From positions 1-64,000 of the forward strand of contig CAJJAP010000010.1 in the NCBI GenBank assembly GCA_905182185.1: DNA of 64,000 bases, given 5' to 3'. Below, piece after piece: positions 16,547-25,051 of this stretch (within the stretch, counting starts at the first letter, position 1; each line of letters starts with the position of its first letter). This DNA comes from an uncultured Candidatus Poseidoniales archaeon. GTDB taxonomy: Archaea > Thermoplasmatota > Poseidoniia > Poseidoniales > Poseidoniaceae. The notes below the pieces were generated by a model, which was not told the DNA's origin, searched no databases, and saw nothing but the letters and a program-made list of their open reading frames with translations. A program made the translations under genes and the position numbers.

Positions 16547-17728
16547 ATGGGCGGCGAAGTAAACAAGACTGCACGGCCGCATCAACTCTCTCCATCAGCA
16601 TGGAATCGTTACGAAACATGCCCGCGTATGTATTGGTTGAGCCGCCAAGGATTACCGCGTAAAGCAGGTATGGCGGCATCTATCGGAACGGCAGTTCACG
16701 CATCCCTTGAAGACCTTCTAAATATGGACCTATCTGCAAAAAAAGATACAGATGCAGGCTGGTTAAAGGAAGAAGGAGAAATATTACTTCGTGCTAGATG
16801 GGAAGAAGAAAAAATATTATTCTTTGCCACACCAAGGCATCCTCAATGGAAGGAAGACAAGTGGAGTGAGGCTAAACGTCAACAAAAAGGTGGAGTTATT
16901 TTGTTATTAGACCACATTGGTATACGCGGTTTACCGCATGAGAAAGTTACCGCTGCATTGTGGAGAAAAATACAATCACTGGTTATTGCTGTTGAAGGTG
17001 AATTGAAAACAAGTGATGGCCGTTTGATGGGGAGATTGGATTTACTCATCGCCGATGTTGATGATGAAGGTAAACTCAGTGGATGGGTAGTTGCAGATTT
17101 CAAAACAGGAAGAGCTCCAGAAGGAACACTGAAGAGTGAAGTAAATCGACAATTACTGATGTACCGAGACATATTATTAGCAAATAACCCTAATGCACCG
17201 CCGGTGATAGCAGAGGGTTGGTACACTAAGACTTCAGCGAAATGGGAAGCGAAAGGAGAGAATGTATTGGAACAGGCATTCGATGCATGGCAGAAGACTC
17301 AGCCAACCCCTTTGCCAATGGCACCACAAATCGGCGATGAATCCTGTGGTGGTTTCTGTGATTGGAAAGCTTGGTGTCCGCATTGGTGGAAATGGCGTAG
17401 CGATAATGGGACTCTTCACAAGGCAGATTTCGCCGACGCAGTAATCTTGTTACATGATATCGACTTGGAATCAGGTGCAGCAGCAATCGAACTATGCGAG
17501 CCCCTAGATGATAGCGGTCGAGTATTGCCAAGCGGTATTCGCACCAGTGCAAAATTCGATGGAAGAGGCTTAGAAGCGTTGAAGGAATTATTGGAAACAG
17601 GGCATCAAGGACCTATCTTTGTCGGTTCTGTAATGACCCAAGGTAGAGCGTGGAGAATTGGACATTGGTGTGATGTATTGCCTTGGAATCCAATTCCAGA
17701 TGATATTGAATATCACAGAGAATATTGA
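16547..17728 (+). CDS. Stand-alone RecB-family PD-(D/E)XK Fe-S nuclease
   Basis: 393 aa without a helicase domain. The N-terminus has SAWNRYETCPRMYWLSR, the first cysteine and the characteristic RecB/Cas4 start, then GTAVHASLEDLL. The active-site core is GRLMGRLDLLIADVDDEG followed by WVVADFKTG (D...DFK). A C-terminal GGFCDWKAWCPHW segment supplies cysteines that, with the first one, could hold an Fe-S cluster as in Cas4/AddB; the four-cysteine set is not fully clear by eye. Residues after about 290 form an extra domain I do not recognise. No Cas genes or CRISPR repeats are nearby. Its 3' end overlaps the convergent DEDD exonuclease gene by 16 bp. Confidence 0.75.
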   Translation: MGGEVNKTARPHQLSPSAWNRYETCPRMYWLSRQGLPRKAGMAASIGTAVHASLEDLLNMDLSAKKDTDAGWLKEEGEILLRARWEEEKILFFATPRHPQWKEDKWSEAKRQQKGGVILLLDHIGIRGLPHEKVTAALWRKIQSLVIAVEGELKTSDGRLMGRLDLLIADVDDEGKLSGWVVADFKTGRAPEGTLKSEVNRQLLMYRDILLANNPNAPPVIAEGWYTKTSAKWEAKGENVLEQAFDAWQKTQPTPLPMAPQIGDESCGGFCDWKAWCPHWWKWRSDNGTLHKADFADAVILLHDIDLESGAAAIELCEPLDDSGRVLPSGIRTSAKFDGRGLEALKELLETGHQGPIFVGSVMTQGRAWRIGHWCDVLPWNPIPDDIEYHREY

Positions 17729-18531
17729 GTTCTAATCAATTCTCTAGTAGCATCATCTTCGATTCCCTTTGGCGATAATAACCAATTTAGGTAACTTGGG
17801 TCTTGACTGATAATTTGACTGATTTCTTTACCCTTGTGTCGTCCAAAAGCAACGACATATTGTTCACCATCCTTTCTTATTCTCCCCTGCGGATCTACTA
17901 GACTCAAATCATTGATTCCTCTTCCAATAGCGGAAGCATCAGATTTTATTTCTCCATTGATTAACCAACGTTCAACTTCGGTAATACTCCTTCTAAACGA
18001 AGAAGGGTGGTCGACGGTAAGTCTCCAAAATAATAACATTGAAGCGGCAGCATCAGCAGCGGCAGTGTGAGCGTTTTCTAACGAGATTCCATAGCGTTTG
18101 CAAAGTGCGCCTAAGTTGTGAGGTCGAGCAAGTTTCAGCCTCCTTACGACCTCAAGAGTATCCAAAACAACCTTTGGCTTAGGGGGCAATTTCCCTAAGC
18201 GCAGAAATTCCGAATTAATTAATTTCATATCAAAATTTCTTGCATTATGGCCAATGATTACCGAACCCTCTATCAATTTAAATGCCTTATCAGCAATAGT
18301 TGAAAAGTCTCCCTCTCCTCTAACATCTGAATCATGAATGCCATGAACATTAGTCGCGCCATAGGGGATGGGCATTCTTGGGTTAACCAAGGTTTCAAAA
18401 TGAATTGGCTGTTCATCAATATCTACTCCTATCAATGCCAATTGGACAATTCTATCATTATTAGTGGAGATGCCAGTGGTCTCCAAATCAAATGCTAAAA
18501 CCCGCTCACCAGCAAGTAAGTCTTGCGCCAT
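17713..18531 (-). CDS. DnaQ-like DEDD 3'-5' exonuclease
   Basis: 272 aa. The exonuclease motifs are in order: Exo I LAFDLETTGISTNNDR near residue 14, Exo II IIGHNARNFDMKL near 92, and Exo III ENAHTAAADAAASMLLFW near 152, i.e. the DEDDh type. The C-terminus adds YVVAFGRHKGKEISQI and PSYLNWLLS, a small module often appended to such exonucleases. Likely roles are proofreading-like trimming or DNA/RNA repair. It is adjacent to, and convergent with, the RecB-like nuclease gene. Confidence 0.8.
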   Translation of the reverse strand: MAQDLLAGERVLAFDLETTGISTNNDRIVQLALIGVDIDEQPIHFETLVNPRMPIPYGATNVHGIHDSDVRGEGDFSTIADKAFKLIEGSVIIGHNARNFDMKLINSEFLRLGKLPPKPKVVLDTLEVVRRLKLARPHNLGALCKRYGISLENAHTAAADAAASMLLFWRLTVDHPSSFRRSITEVERWLINGEIKSDASAIGRGINDLSLVDPQGRIRKDGEQYVVAFGRHKGKEISQIISQDPSYLNWLLSPKGIEDDATRELIRTQYSL

Positions 18532-18663
18532 AATATCAAACCTGTCGCCGAGGCTTCTTAACCAATCTCCTCACTTTGGCCAATCTAATTTGAAGTTATA
18601 ATCTCAATATTACCACACTCTCACCCAACAGCATTAGAAACAAGAACTAACCCCATAGGGGTT

Positions 18664-19849
18664 ATGTTGGGGGCGAAAAGGATGAGGGGGACCACATCTT
18701 TACTAGTGCTCACAGCCTTGATGATATTGACTTCAGGATTATCGGGATGTCTCAATGCCCTTGATTCAACTGTTGACCCAAGAGCAAGCTTGCAAGCCTA
18801 TCCTTTGCAAATCCAAGAAGGCGAAATGGTGACCTTTGATGCAAGAGATTCTTCTCCAGTTGAGGGGGTCATCACCAATTACAAGTGGGACTTCGGCGAT
18901 GGTAATTTAGCAGAAACAATTGTTGGGTTTACATCACATGCTTACCCCGTATTCGGCGTCTATACGGTTCGTCTAACAGTTGTCAACGACCAAGGTGGGC
19001 AAGATGACTCCACAGCAACGATAAGCGTCAATGGCGCACCACAACTGAATCTCACAATCCCAGAAGTAACTAGGGCGGGGGAGAGTGTATTCCTTGATGC
19101 CAGCAATAGTATTGACCCCGAAGGAGGGGCGCTTGATTTCGCATGGGATTTAGATTTGAATCGTGATAGCGATGGAGACACAAATACTCGTAACGATATC
19201 GATGCTAATGATGAAACAGTTTTAGTCCCTACAAATAAATCTGGAATTATGTCTTGCAGTTTGACGATTACAGATGTGCAAGGAGCAACAATTACCGAAA
19301 CATTTGACCTTGTAATTACAACAAGGAGATTCGAAGTGACTTGGGAGTCCCAAGAAATAGAATATAGTTGGGACGAATATCTTGAGCAAGGAGGAGAATG
19401 GCAAGGTAATATCACACCTGGCGATGATGGCCGAATCTATTCATTCGAAGCACTTCTTGAATTGGAACCCGATTTGATAGCACCGCAAGATAATTTCACT
19501 TTGATATTAGCAATAACAGAAGATGGATATCGTAAGTCTGCAAATACCGAGGGGGGCAATTTGACAAATAACGAATCCACTTCAGCATTGATTGAGGATG
19601 GCGAGATTAATCCTCTTGGTGATGATGGAATATTCGAAGCAGATTCAGAGTCGCAATTATTAGAAATATTACTCTCTCAATCCGGTGCAAGAAAAGGCCA
19701 AGGTAACTGGACTTTGACAGGTTATTGCCCAACAAGCAGAACCGGATTCAGCAATCGAGGGCTTTCCAGACCCAGACCCAGGAAACGATTGGCAATTAAC
19801 AATCAAAATCGTTGTATTGGTACCGAAATTAGTAGAAATAGCCTATTAG
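18664..19849 (+). CDS. Secreted PKD-repeat lipoprotein (frameshifted near 19720)
   Basis: A signal peptide ends in a lipobox, LTSGLSGC, with Cys29 as the lipid anchor (from ATG 18664; ATG 18682 is also possible). Two PKD-type beta-sandwich repeats follow: the first contains NYKWDFGDGNLAETIV (about 75-90), the second LDASNSIDPEGGALDFAWDL (about 140-160). A C-terminal beta-rich domain follows. The initial frame drifts into basic nonsense after about 19718. Removing one base of ACAGG there restores AQQAEPDSAIEGFPDPDPGN and KIVVLVPKLVEIAY, ending with TAG at 19847-19849. An extracellular protein on the cell surface; ligand unknown. Confidence 0.7.
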
Positions 19850-19901
19850 AAAACAAAGTAGTATACAGAAAAAGGTATTGAGTAGCACCCACTGCGAAGG
19901 A

Positions 19902-20264
19902 ATGGTCAACATGGTAGACACAGTAGAAATCAGCCGCGTCAAAATCCGAGACTCACTGTCAGTTGACCTTTCGGTTTGGATGACCAATCCAGACGATTGG
20001 CAGTTCCAACCGACATTATCTGTTGCAGGAAATACCTTCACGGTGAGTAGCAAAGGAACAGGCGCAGCACTAGCATCCATCGAATTAGACGATGAGCAAC
20101 TCGAAGCAGTACAACGCGATAGATCAGCAGAATTACGAGTCAAATTCCAAGTCCACGGTATGCACGGTAGACTAAAAGACATACATCCAATAATTGCCGA
20201 TGGAAAAGCAAAGAAATTAGCAACTGCAAATTGGAAGACACAACAACCAGTCACCTTCGAATAA
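19902..20264 (+). CDS. Unrecognised small protein, about 120 aa
   Basis: From ATG 19902 (or 19911) the protein is soluble and beta-rich: VEISRVKIRDSLSVDLSVWM, NPDDWQFQPTLSV, then a helix with AELRVKFQVHGMHGRLKDIH and a basic end. It has no signal peptide and follows the PKD lipoprotein by 52 bp. The conserved feel of the sequence and good start context suggest a real gene, but I recognise no family. Confidence 0.5.
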   Translation: MVNMVDTVEISRVKIRDSLSVDLSVWMTNPDDWQFQPTLSVAGNTFTVSSKGTGAALASIELDDEQLEAVQRDRSAELRVKFQVHGMHGRLKDIHPIIADGKAKKLATANWKTQQPVTFE

Positions 20265-20337
20265 GGTTTGTTTCTTGTGCAATGTGGATGGGACCCCCAT
20301 ACTTTCATTGATAAAGGTAGAAGCCAAATTTCAACCT

Positions 20338-20628
20338 ATGCCAAGAAGAGAAGGTAAAGGAAGTCAGAAGAAGGCTCGCTTTGATAGATTAAAGATTGAA
20401 ATAATGAATTTTGTAACTGCCAACCCAGGTTGTTCAGCCCAATCCATCGTTGCTTGTCTACAACATGATAGAGCAATGCGCAACCACGGATTAACTCCAA
20501 GAAAAGTTGGTTTCTTTATTCCAAGGCATCTTGCAAAATCCTTGATTTGGTGGCAAGATCATAGAGCAGGGCGAAGAGTCTATGGGGAAATCGGTTGTGA
20601 CGCTGAACCAGTAGATAATAATCTGTGA
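20338..20628 (+). CDS. Small basic protein with winged-helix-like core
   Basis: About 96 aa from ATG 20338 (MPRREGKGSQKKARFDRLKI); an upstream in-frame start at 20275 is possible but gives an atypical extension. The basic start is followed by IEIMNFVTANPGCSAQSIVA and CLQHDRAMRNHGLTPRKVG, a helix-turn-helix-like spacing, and RRVYGEI, which could be the wing. DNA or RNA binding is likely but unproven. Confidence 0.45.
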   Translation: MPRREGKGSQKKARFDRLKIEIMNFVTANPGCSAQSIVACLQHDRAMRNHGLTPRKVGFFIPRHLAKSLIWWQDHRAGRRVYGEIGCDAEPVDNNL

Positions 20629-20693
20629 TAACTTGTATTTTTGTTATCTAGGTGGGGCATGGCCTCATGTATGTCGGATTGCCAGCCCAAGAT

Positions 20694-21359
20694 ATGAGTA
20701 AGCAGGTTGCGGCATACTTCGACCTTGATGGCACATTGTTAGATGCTTCAAGTGAGAAGAGTTTGGCATCTACTCTTTCCAAACGAAGACCTTGGAGAAT
20801 CCCATTGTCAATTAGCGCTTGGAGTCTGAGGTTCATCGGTTCATTGGCGACTGGAAAATCCGTTTATGACTCTGCAAGGAATCGAGGACATTTTACTATG
20901 GCTAGTTGGGAAAGTCTTGATAAAATCTCATTGGAATTAGTCGCCAATAAATTATCACAACGTGTTTCTCCCCAGGCAAGAGAACGGCTGAATTGGCATA
21001 GAGAGCAAGGGCATAGACTTGTTCTTGTCACTGCAACAGTCATGCCAATGGCAGAGGCGATGGCCAACGAATTAGCAATGGATGGCGTATATGGCTGTGG
21101 TCCAGAGAATCGCCAAGGACGACTATCGGGCTCAGAAAAGGGTTGGTCGGTTCCAAGGAGAAAGGGTAAGGTGCCGATAGTCGAAAAGGATGCACAGCAA
21201 AATGATCATGATCTTTCACAATGCTGGGCTTATGGAAATACTTTAGCAGATTCTTGGTTTATGAAACTGTGTGGAAACCCAGTAGCGGTCAATCCCGAGA
21301 CACCTCTGCGCAAATTAGCTGAGCAGAATGAATGGACTATTTATTCCTGGAAAGTTTGA
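20694..21359 (+). CDS. HAD superfamily IB phosphatase (SerB-like)
   Basis: About 221 aa from ATG 20694, which puts the nucleophile motif YFDLDGTLLDAS (Asp10, Asp12) at the N-terminus as in the family; upstream in-frame starts would add an unlikely leader. A helical cap follows. Motif II is RLVLVTATVMPMAEAM, the lysine segment is RLSGSEKGWSV, and motif III is CWAYGNTLADSWFMKLCGNP. The GN in place of GD in motif III is a known variant of this subfamily. Members hydrolyse phosphoserine or phospholipid head-group phosphates; the substrate here is unknown. Confidence 0.7.
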   Translation: MSKQVAAYFDLDGTLLDASSEKSLASTLSKRRPWRIPLSISAWSLRFIGSLATGKSVYDSARNRGHFTMASWESLDKISLELVANKLSQRVSPQARERLNWHREQGHRLVLVTATVMPMAEAMANELAMDGVYGCGPENRQGRLSGSEKGWSVPRRKGKVPIVEKDAQQNDHDLSQCWAYGNTLADSWFMKLCGNPVAVNPETPLRKLAEQNEWTIYSWKV

Positions 21360-21408
21360 TAATCGTATTTATCCCACCTTTATAGTAAGTTGAATCAAAC
21401 ATATATTG

Positions 21409-22338
21409 ATGGATGATAATACTGCAGATACCAACAGGCAAATGCAAAACAAGAGATTGAATGAGTTGAAGCAATCTCTTGACGAAATAGTTTTAGCAAA
21501 TGGTAAGGCAATTGAACTATTGATACAGATAATTTCTACCAACCCAAAAAGAATGTTGATGGGTAAAGAGAATATCGTTATACGTGGCGACCTTGCCACA
21601 TATTGTGTTCCAATTGAACCTATCTTGAATAGGATGAAATCACCATTTTCTAACGGTGATACAGGCTTTGCCCAAGTGGAAGTGCATCCCAAAGACCACT
21701 TTGTCAGCAATGAAAGTAGAGCCTGTATTCAAGTTGAGGCATCAGAAGAAATTCCCGCTGGAGATATAATCGCATCCTATCTTTTAGGTCTTTCAAATGA
21801 TTTAGCCACTTGGACTAAACCAAACATGAGTCCATTGCGTGATGCACTCTTGCAAACTTACGGGCTTACACTCAGTCCCTTGACCGAACCGCTAGTAAAG
21901 TACCTTCAAGAAACACACAGTGCGACAATGGATATCAAAAGAGGATATCTAACTTTAGCCGGAACAAATGGATTTATTTGGCGTATCGGGTTTGGTAATC
22001 CCCTCGTCTATGGGTTCTCATTGGAGATGAAAAAGCCACGTCAAAAGAATTGGCAGTTAATTTCTGAAGACACACGCCACCTCCCATCTAGTTACCGTTT
22101 TGGCAACTTCATTGATGCTGCAGCATTAATCTCAGAATTCCCTAAATCATTAATTGAAGACGAATGGAGTTCATTCTCATTGGTGCGTAGAATTGTGGGG
22201 CAGTATTACAAACCTCTTGCGGCTAAAATTCACAAGGAAAATACCGATGGAGATATTTATCACTTGGACCATCCGGATTCACTCAATCAAATACTTTCAC
22301 AACTGGACAAGAAAATCGCTAAACTTGCTTCCGCTTGA
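21409..22338 (+). CDS. Unrecognised soluble protein, 309 aa
   Basis: It starts at ATG 21409. An amphipathic N-terminal helix (KRLNELKQSLDEIVLANGKA) is followed by an alpha/beta protein with no TM segment, no signal peptide and no cofactor motif I can name. Segments such as ATMDIKRGYLTLAGTNGFIW and RIGFGNPLVYGFSLEMKKP suggest a beta core. It sits alone, with an AT-rich upstream stretch and the tRNA-flanking repeat array downstream. Confidence 0.5.
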   Translation: MDDNTADTNRQMQNKRLNELKQSLDEIVLANGKAIELLIQIISTNPKRMLMGKENIVIRGDLATYCVPIEPILNRMKSPFSNGDTGFAQVEVHPKDHFVSNESRACIQVEASEEIPAGDIIASYLLGLSNDLATWTKPNMSPLRDALLQTYGLTLSPLTEPLVKYLQETHSATMDIKRGYLTLAGTNGFIWRIGFGNPLVYGFSLEMKKPRQKNWQLISEDTRHLPSSYRFGNFIDAAALISEFPKSLIEDEWSSFSLVRRIVGQYYKPLAAKIHKENTDGDIYHLDHPDSLNQILSQLDKKIAKLASA

Positions 22339-22366
22339 TGCGAACTAGCATTATTTACGATGCGTA

Positions 22367-22600
22367 ACCAATACGCAGCGATTTCAATTGAATTGAGCGG
22401 AACCACCGCGACCGTTGAACTAACTAAAACACTGCATTATTGTTCAAACGGTAGGTGGGGCCGCGAGAACAATACGCAGCGATTTCAATTGAATTGAGCG
22501 GAACCACCGCGACCTTTGAACTAACTAAAACACTACATTATTGTTCAAACGGTAGGTGGGGCTGCGAGAACAATACGCAGCGATTTTTAATTGAATTGAG
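22367..22600. repeat. 101-bp tandem repeat array copying the tRNA-Arg 3' end and flank
   Basis: Units start at about 22367, 22468 and 22569 (period 101 bp), each opening with AACAATACGCAGCGATTT or a near variant. Two units are complete and nearly identical. The third merges after about 32 bp into the 3' end of the tRNA gene. On the minus strand each full unit has a segment like GTTCAACGGTCGCGGTGG followed by the same flank, a mutated copy of the tRNA T-arm and acceptor strand. A second, more diverged copy (CCCACCTACCGTTTGAAC) lies inside each unit, inverted relative to the first. Confidence 0.75.
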
Positions 22601-22674
22601 CGGCCCCACCGCGATTCGAACACGGGTTCGTGGCTCCGCAAGCCACTGTGATATCCAAGCTACACTATGGGGCC
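22601..22674 (-). tRNA. tRNA-Arg (anticodon GCG)
   Basis: On the minus strand a full cloverleaf folds. The acceptor GGCCCCA pairs with TGGGGCC over seven perfect pairs, with discriminator G73. T8-A9 are present and the D-arm starts GTGT. The anticodon stem GTGGC/GCCAC encloses loop TTGCGGA, giving anticodon GCG, which reads CGC/CGU arginine codons. The T-arm stem CCGTG/CGCGG encloses TTCGAAT. CCA is not encoded and there is no intron. The 3' end abuts the 101-bp tandem repeats. Confidence 0.93.
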
Positions 22675-22792
22675 TTGGTAATCCGAGCCACCCGCGACTC
22701 CTTTTTAATAACGACGGAATTGTTGGGAATGGGCAATTCAATTAGCATAATTCAAACGAAGAGTTCATTTTAGTGCGCCTTGTGGGCGGTAT

Positions 22793-23212
22793 ATGGCGGT
22801 AACCTTGTCCAGACCAGTTGAATATTCGATGATCGATGGAGCGAGTATCGCTTATTTCCCGAGAATCTATGATTTATCTCATAAATTCTTTGAACAATGT
22901 TGGCTAGAAATGTGCGGAATTAGCTATTCTGATTTAATCAATACCAATCGGATTGGCTTCACAGTAGTCCACGTAGAATCTGACTTTTCCGCACCATTAC
23001 GATTTGGAGATGAGATCACGGCAACTATTTGGATCGGTAATGTTGGAACAAAATCCCTGACTTGGAATTATTTATTTCACAATCAAAATGGTGATTTATT
23101 GTGGACTAGCAAACAAGTAACAGTTTGTGTTGATATAGATTCAATGACTTCACAAATAATTCCACAATACTTGCATGCTGGATTACAAAAACATCTCAAA
23201 GAGGAAATCTGA
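22793..23212 (+). CDS. Hotdog-fold acyl-CoA thioesterase-like protein
   Basis: 139 aa with the 4HBT layout: DGASIAYFPRIYDLSHKFFE, VESDFSAPLRFGDEITATIW, a GDLLWTSKQVTVCVD strand and a C-terminal helix. Residues near FPRIYDLSHKFFE correspond to the family's active-site segment. It probably hydrolyses acyl-CoA thioesters. Its stop shares one base with the ATG of the membrane-protein gene downstream (TGATG), so the two are co-translated. Confidence 0.7.
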   Translation: MAVTLSRPVEYSMIDGASIAYFPRIYDLSHKFFEQCWLEMCGISYSDLINTNRIGFTVVHVESDFSAPLRFGDEITATIWIGNVGTKSLTWNYLFHNQNGDLLWTSKQVTVCVDIDSMTSQIIPQYLHAGLQKHLKEEI

Positions 23213-23859
23213 TGAGTGGAGAATTAGGTATTTCTATCATGATGGGCAAGGAAGATTCTATTCCCGTAGAGCCACAGTTCCCCTCTGATATTTTAGCGGT
23301 TAGGGCGGATAAAAAGGGACCCCAGACAGTTGCAATATTGCTGATTCTTGGTGCGATAATAATCGCAGGCCAAGCATATGGAGATTGGCAATTAAATTCA
23401 ACCCCGGACCTAAGCGATTCAGAAACCGAAGAGATACTTGTCGCATTAAACTCGCAAGACGGAGAAGAGTTATCTGTTGAGGATTACCAAGACTTCCATG
23501 ATGCTGCAAGAGATTCCGGCGGATATTTATTGCGAGCCTCCGGATTAGGATTGGCAGCGGTTTTGATTCTTATTGGCGCTCCATTATTGTTCAAACTAAA
23601 CCCACTTGGCGCTAAGTTGTCGATAGCAGGAGCATCGATCGGTTTTCTCGGCGGAGTTGCTGGAAGTTACCAATTAAATCAAGCAGCGATGGAAACATTG
23701 CATGGACCACTCTCATTTACATATGAAATAATGATGTATCTGTGTGGCGTTTGTATGGCCATATGTATTGCAATAGCAGTAATGCCGCTATTCAATGTCG
23801 CAGCAAGGATGGCTTTGTACGGTGAAGATAAAGTGACTCTAATCCAAGAGCAAGAGTGA
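23212..23859 (+). CDS. Integral membrane protein, unrecognised
   Basis: 215 aa. A polar N-terminus of about 38 residues is followed by a TM (QTVAILLILGAIIIAGQAYG), a polar extracytoplasmic stretch of about 55 residues, and three more TMs (GLGLAAVLILIGAPLLFKL; LSIAGASIGFLGGVAGSYQ; MMYLCGVCMAICIAIAVMPL), ending in an acidic tail. It is coupled to the thioesterase by a one-base overlap. The family is not known to me. Confidence 0.55.
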   Translation: MSGELGISIMMGKEDSIPVEPQFPSDILAVRADKKGPQTVAILLILGAIIIAGQAYGDWQLNSTPDLSDSETEEILVALNSQDGEELSVEDYQDFHDAARDSGGYLLRASGLGLAAVLILIGAPLLFKLNPLGAKLSIAGASIGFLGGVAGSYQLNQAAMETLHGPLSFTYEIMMYLCGVCMAICIAIAVMPLFNVAARMALYGEDKVTLIQEQE

Positions 23860-23862
23860 AAA

Positions 23863-24303
23863 TCATTCACTCTTCGGCCGTGGCCATTTCTTTGCTAAAA
23901 CTTTCTCTAAGTCTTCGTTTAATTTAGCATTCCACCAATCTGAACCCTGCCAAATCGCATACCTTCCTCTGATTCCTCTAAGGTCGGCCCCGCTCATTTT
24001 ACAATTACGAAAATTAGACAAATTTAAGCGTGCTTTACGTAGGTCGGCATTTCTAAAATCTGCTCCATCAAAAGCAGATTTCATCAGATCAGCTCCTACC
24101 ATTGAGGCTTTACTAAAATCACAATTGGTAAAATCTCCTTCAGTCAAATCAGCATTATTCAAAATCGCTCTTTTGAAATTAGAGCCGCAATGTTTTCCAC
24201 CGCGCAACAAACCATCAGTATGGTTTTGGTATGACCAGTCCAAGACTTCAGCGTCTTTGTTAGGGTCGTTTGAATCCGTGTTTCCACCACCAGACATAAC
24301 CAT
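23863..24303 (-). CDS. Pentapeptide-repeat protein
   Basis: 146 aa. Residues about 38-120 carry A(D/N)LXX-type five-residue repeats: RAILNNADLTEGDFTNCDFS, KASMVGADLMKSAFDGADFR, NADLRKARLNLSNFRNCKMS and GADLRGIRG. About 14 repeats form a right-handed beta-helix. The N-terminus is polar and the C-terminus basic with Trp. Pentapeptide proteins range from DNA mimics to structural scaffolds; nothing here decides the role. It ends convergently 3 bp from the membrane-protein gene. Confidence 0.75.
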   Translation of the reverse strand: MVMSGGGNTDSNDPNKDAEVLDWSYQNHTDGLLRGGKHCGSNFKRAILNNADLTEGDFTNCDFSKASMVGADLMKSAFDGADFRNADLRKARLNLSNFRNCKMSGADLRGIRGRYAIWQGSDWWNAKLNEDLEKVLAKKWPRPKSE

Positions 24304-24312
24304 AATAAAGCC

Positions 24313-24813
24313 TCAATTGGATGATCGTTTGTTCAAATGCTCTCTACCTTCGGTAGTTAAAATAGCATACCTATTCTTATCTTCTGTTTTATCTGGAATT
24401 TCCAAGAAACCACGTTCTCTTAGCCTATTTAGGTAAAGGGACAAATTTCCAGGTGGTTCAAAACCAGCGTCTTCAAATAAGCCATTTATTATTCTTGGAG
24501 GTGCATCATTCAATGATTCAACTTCTCTTAAGTAGTGGATTGCACCTAGTACCTGGTCGGGTTTCTTGGTTAATCTACAATTGGATAATAATGCTGCAAA
24601 GGCTGAACCACGCTCAGGTAACCCGGAACTTTTTGCGGCAGCCTGAGCCGCTCCTATTGCAGCTTCTCTAGCATCACGGATTCTTTCAATGAGAATAGTC
24701 CATGTGTCTTCTTCTTTCATCATTCCAAGCCTTTCATTGACTTCAATGGTAGCACCTTCCAATTCTATTTCAATATCACCAGCGGTAATAGACACTCGAT
24801 TTGAACCAGCCAT
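24313..24813 (-). CDS. Winged-helix domain protein, likely regulator
   Basis: 166 aa. The N-terminal half has a short beta segment (VSITAGDIEIELEGATIEVN) and a helix rich in Ala. The C-terminal half reads as a winged helix: PPRIINGLFEDAGFEPPGNL, LYLNRLRERGFLEIPD, then the wing RYAILTTEGREHLNKR, the typical strand and TTEG turn. DNA binding is likely, targets unknown. It lies 9 bp upstream of the pentapeptide gene on the same strand. Confidence 0.6.
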   Translation of the reverse strand: MAGSNRVSITAGDIEIELEGATIEVNERLGMMKEEDTWTILIERIRDAREAAIGAAQAAAKSSGLPERGSAFAALLSNCRLTKKPDQVLGAIHYLREVESLNDAPPRIINGLFEDAGFEPPGNLSLYLNRLRERGFLEIPDKTEDKNRYAILTTEGREHLNKRSSN

Positions 24814-25051
24814 GCTCTCTCCTCATAATGAGCGTATATTAGCGCTTTGATAACCCTTTAGAGATCTGAGAATTGCAACTTAAACAAGAAATAGTAGTTT
24901 TGGAATGAAATTTTTTGCAAAATAATAATAACATTTTGCCGAATTGATGTTATGAGCACAATAAATAATCGTTTCAATCCCATTTCCATTGAGGTTTTTA
25001 TGCGTAAGTAACTTCAAGGGGGACTATTCCTCAGTGTATAGGGTGGATACC

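Noticed and set aside
16547-17728. Cas4 annotation for the stand-alone RecB-like nuclease
   Set aside because: The protein is about twice Cas4 length, has an extra C-terminal domain, and no CRISPR-Cas component is nearby.
22367-22600. Possible CRISPR array because of regular repeats
   Set aside because: The period is 101 bp and the whole unit is repeated, with no variable spacers and no cas genes in the window. The repeat matches the tRNA 3' end and its flank instead.
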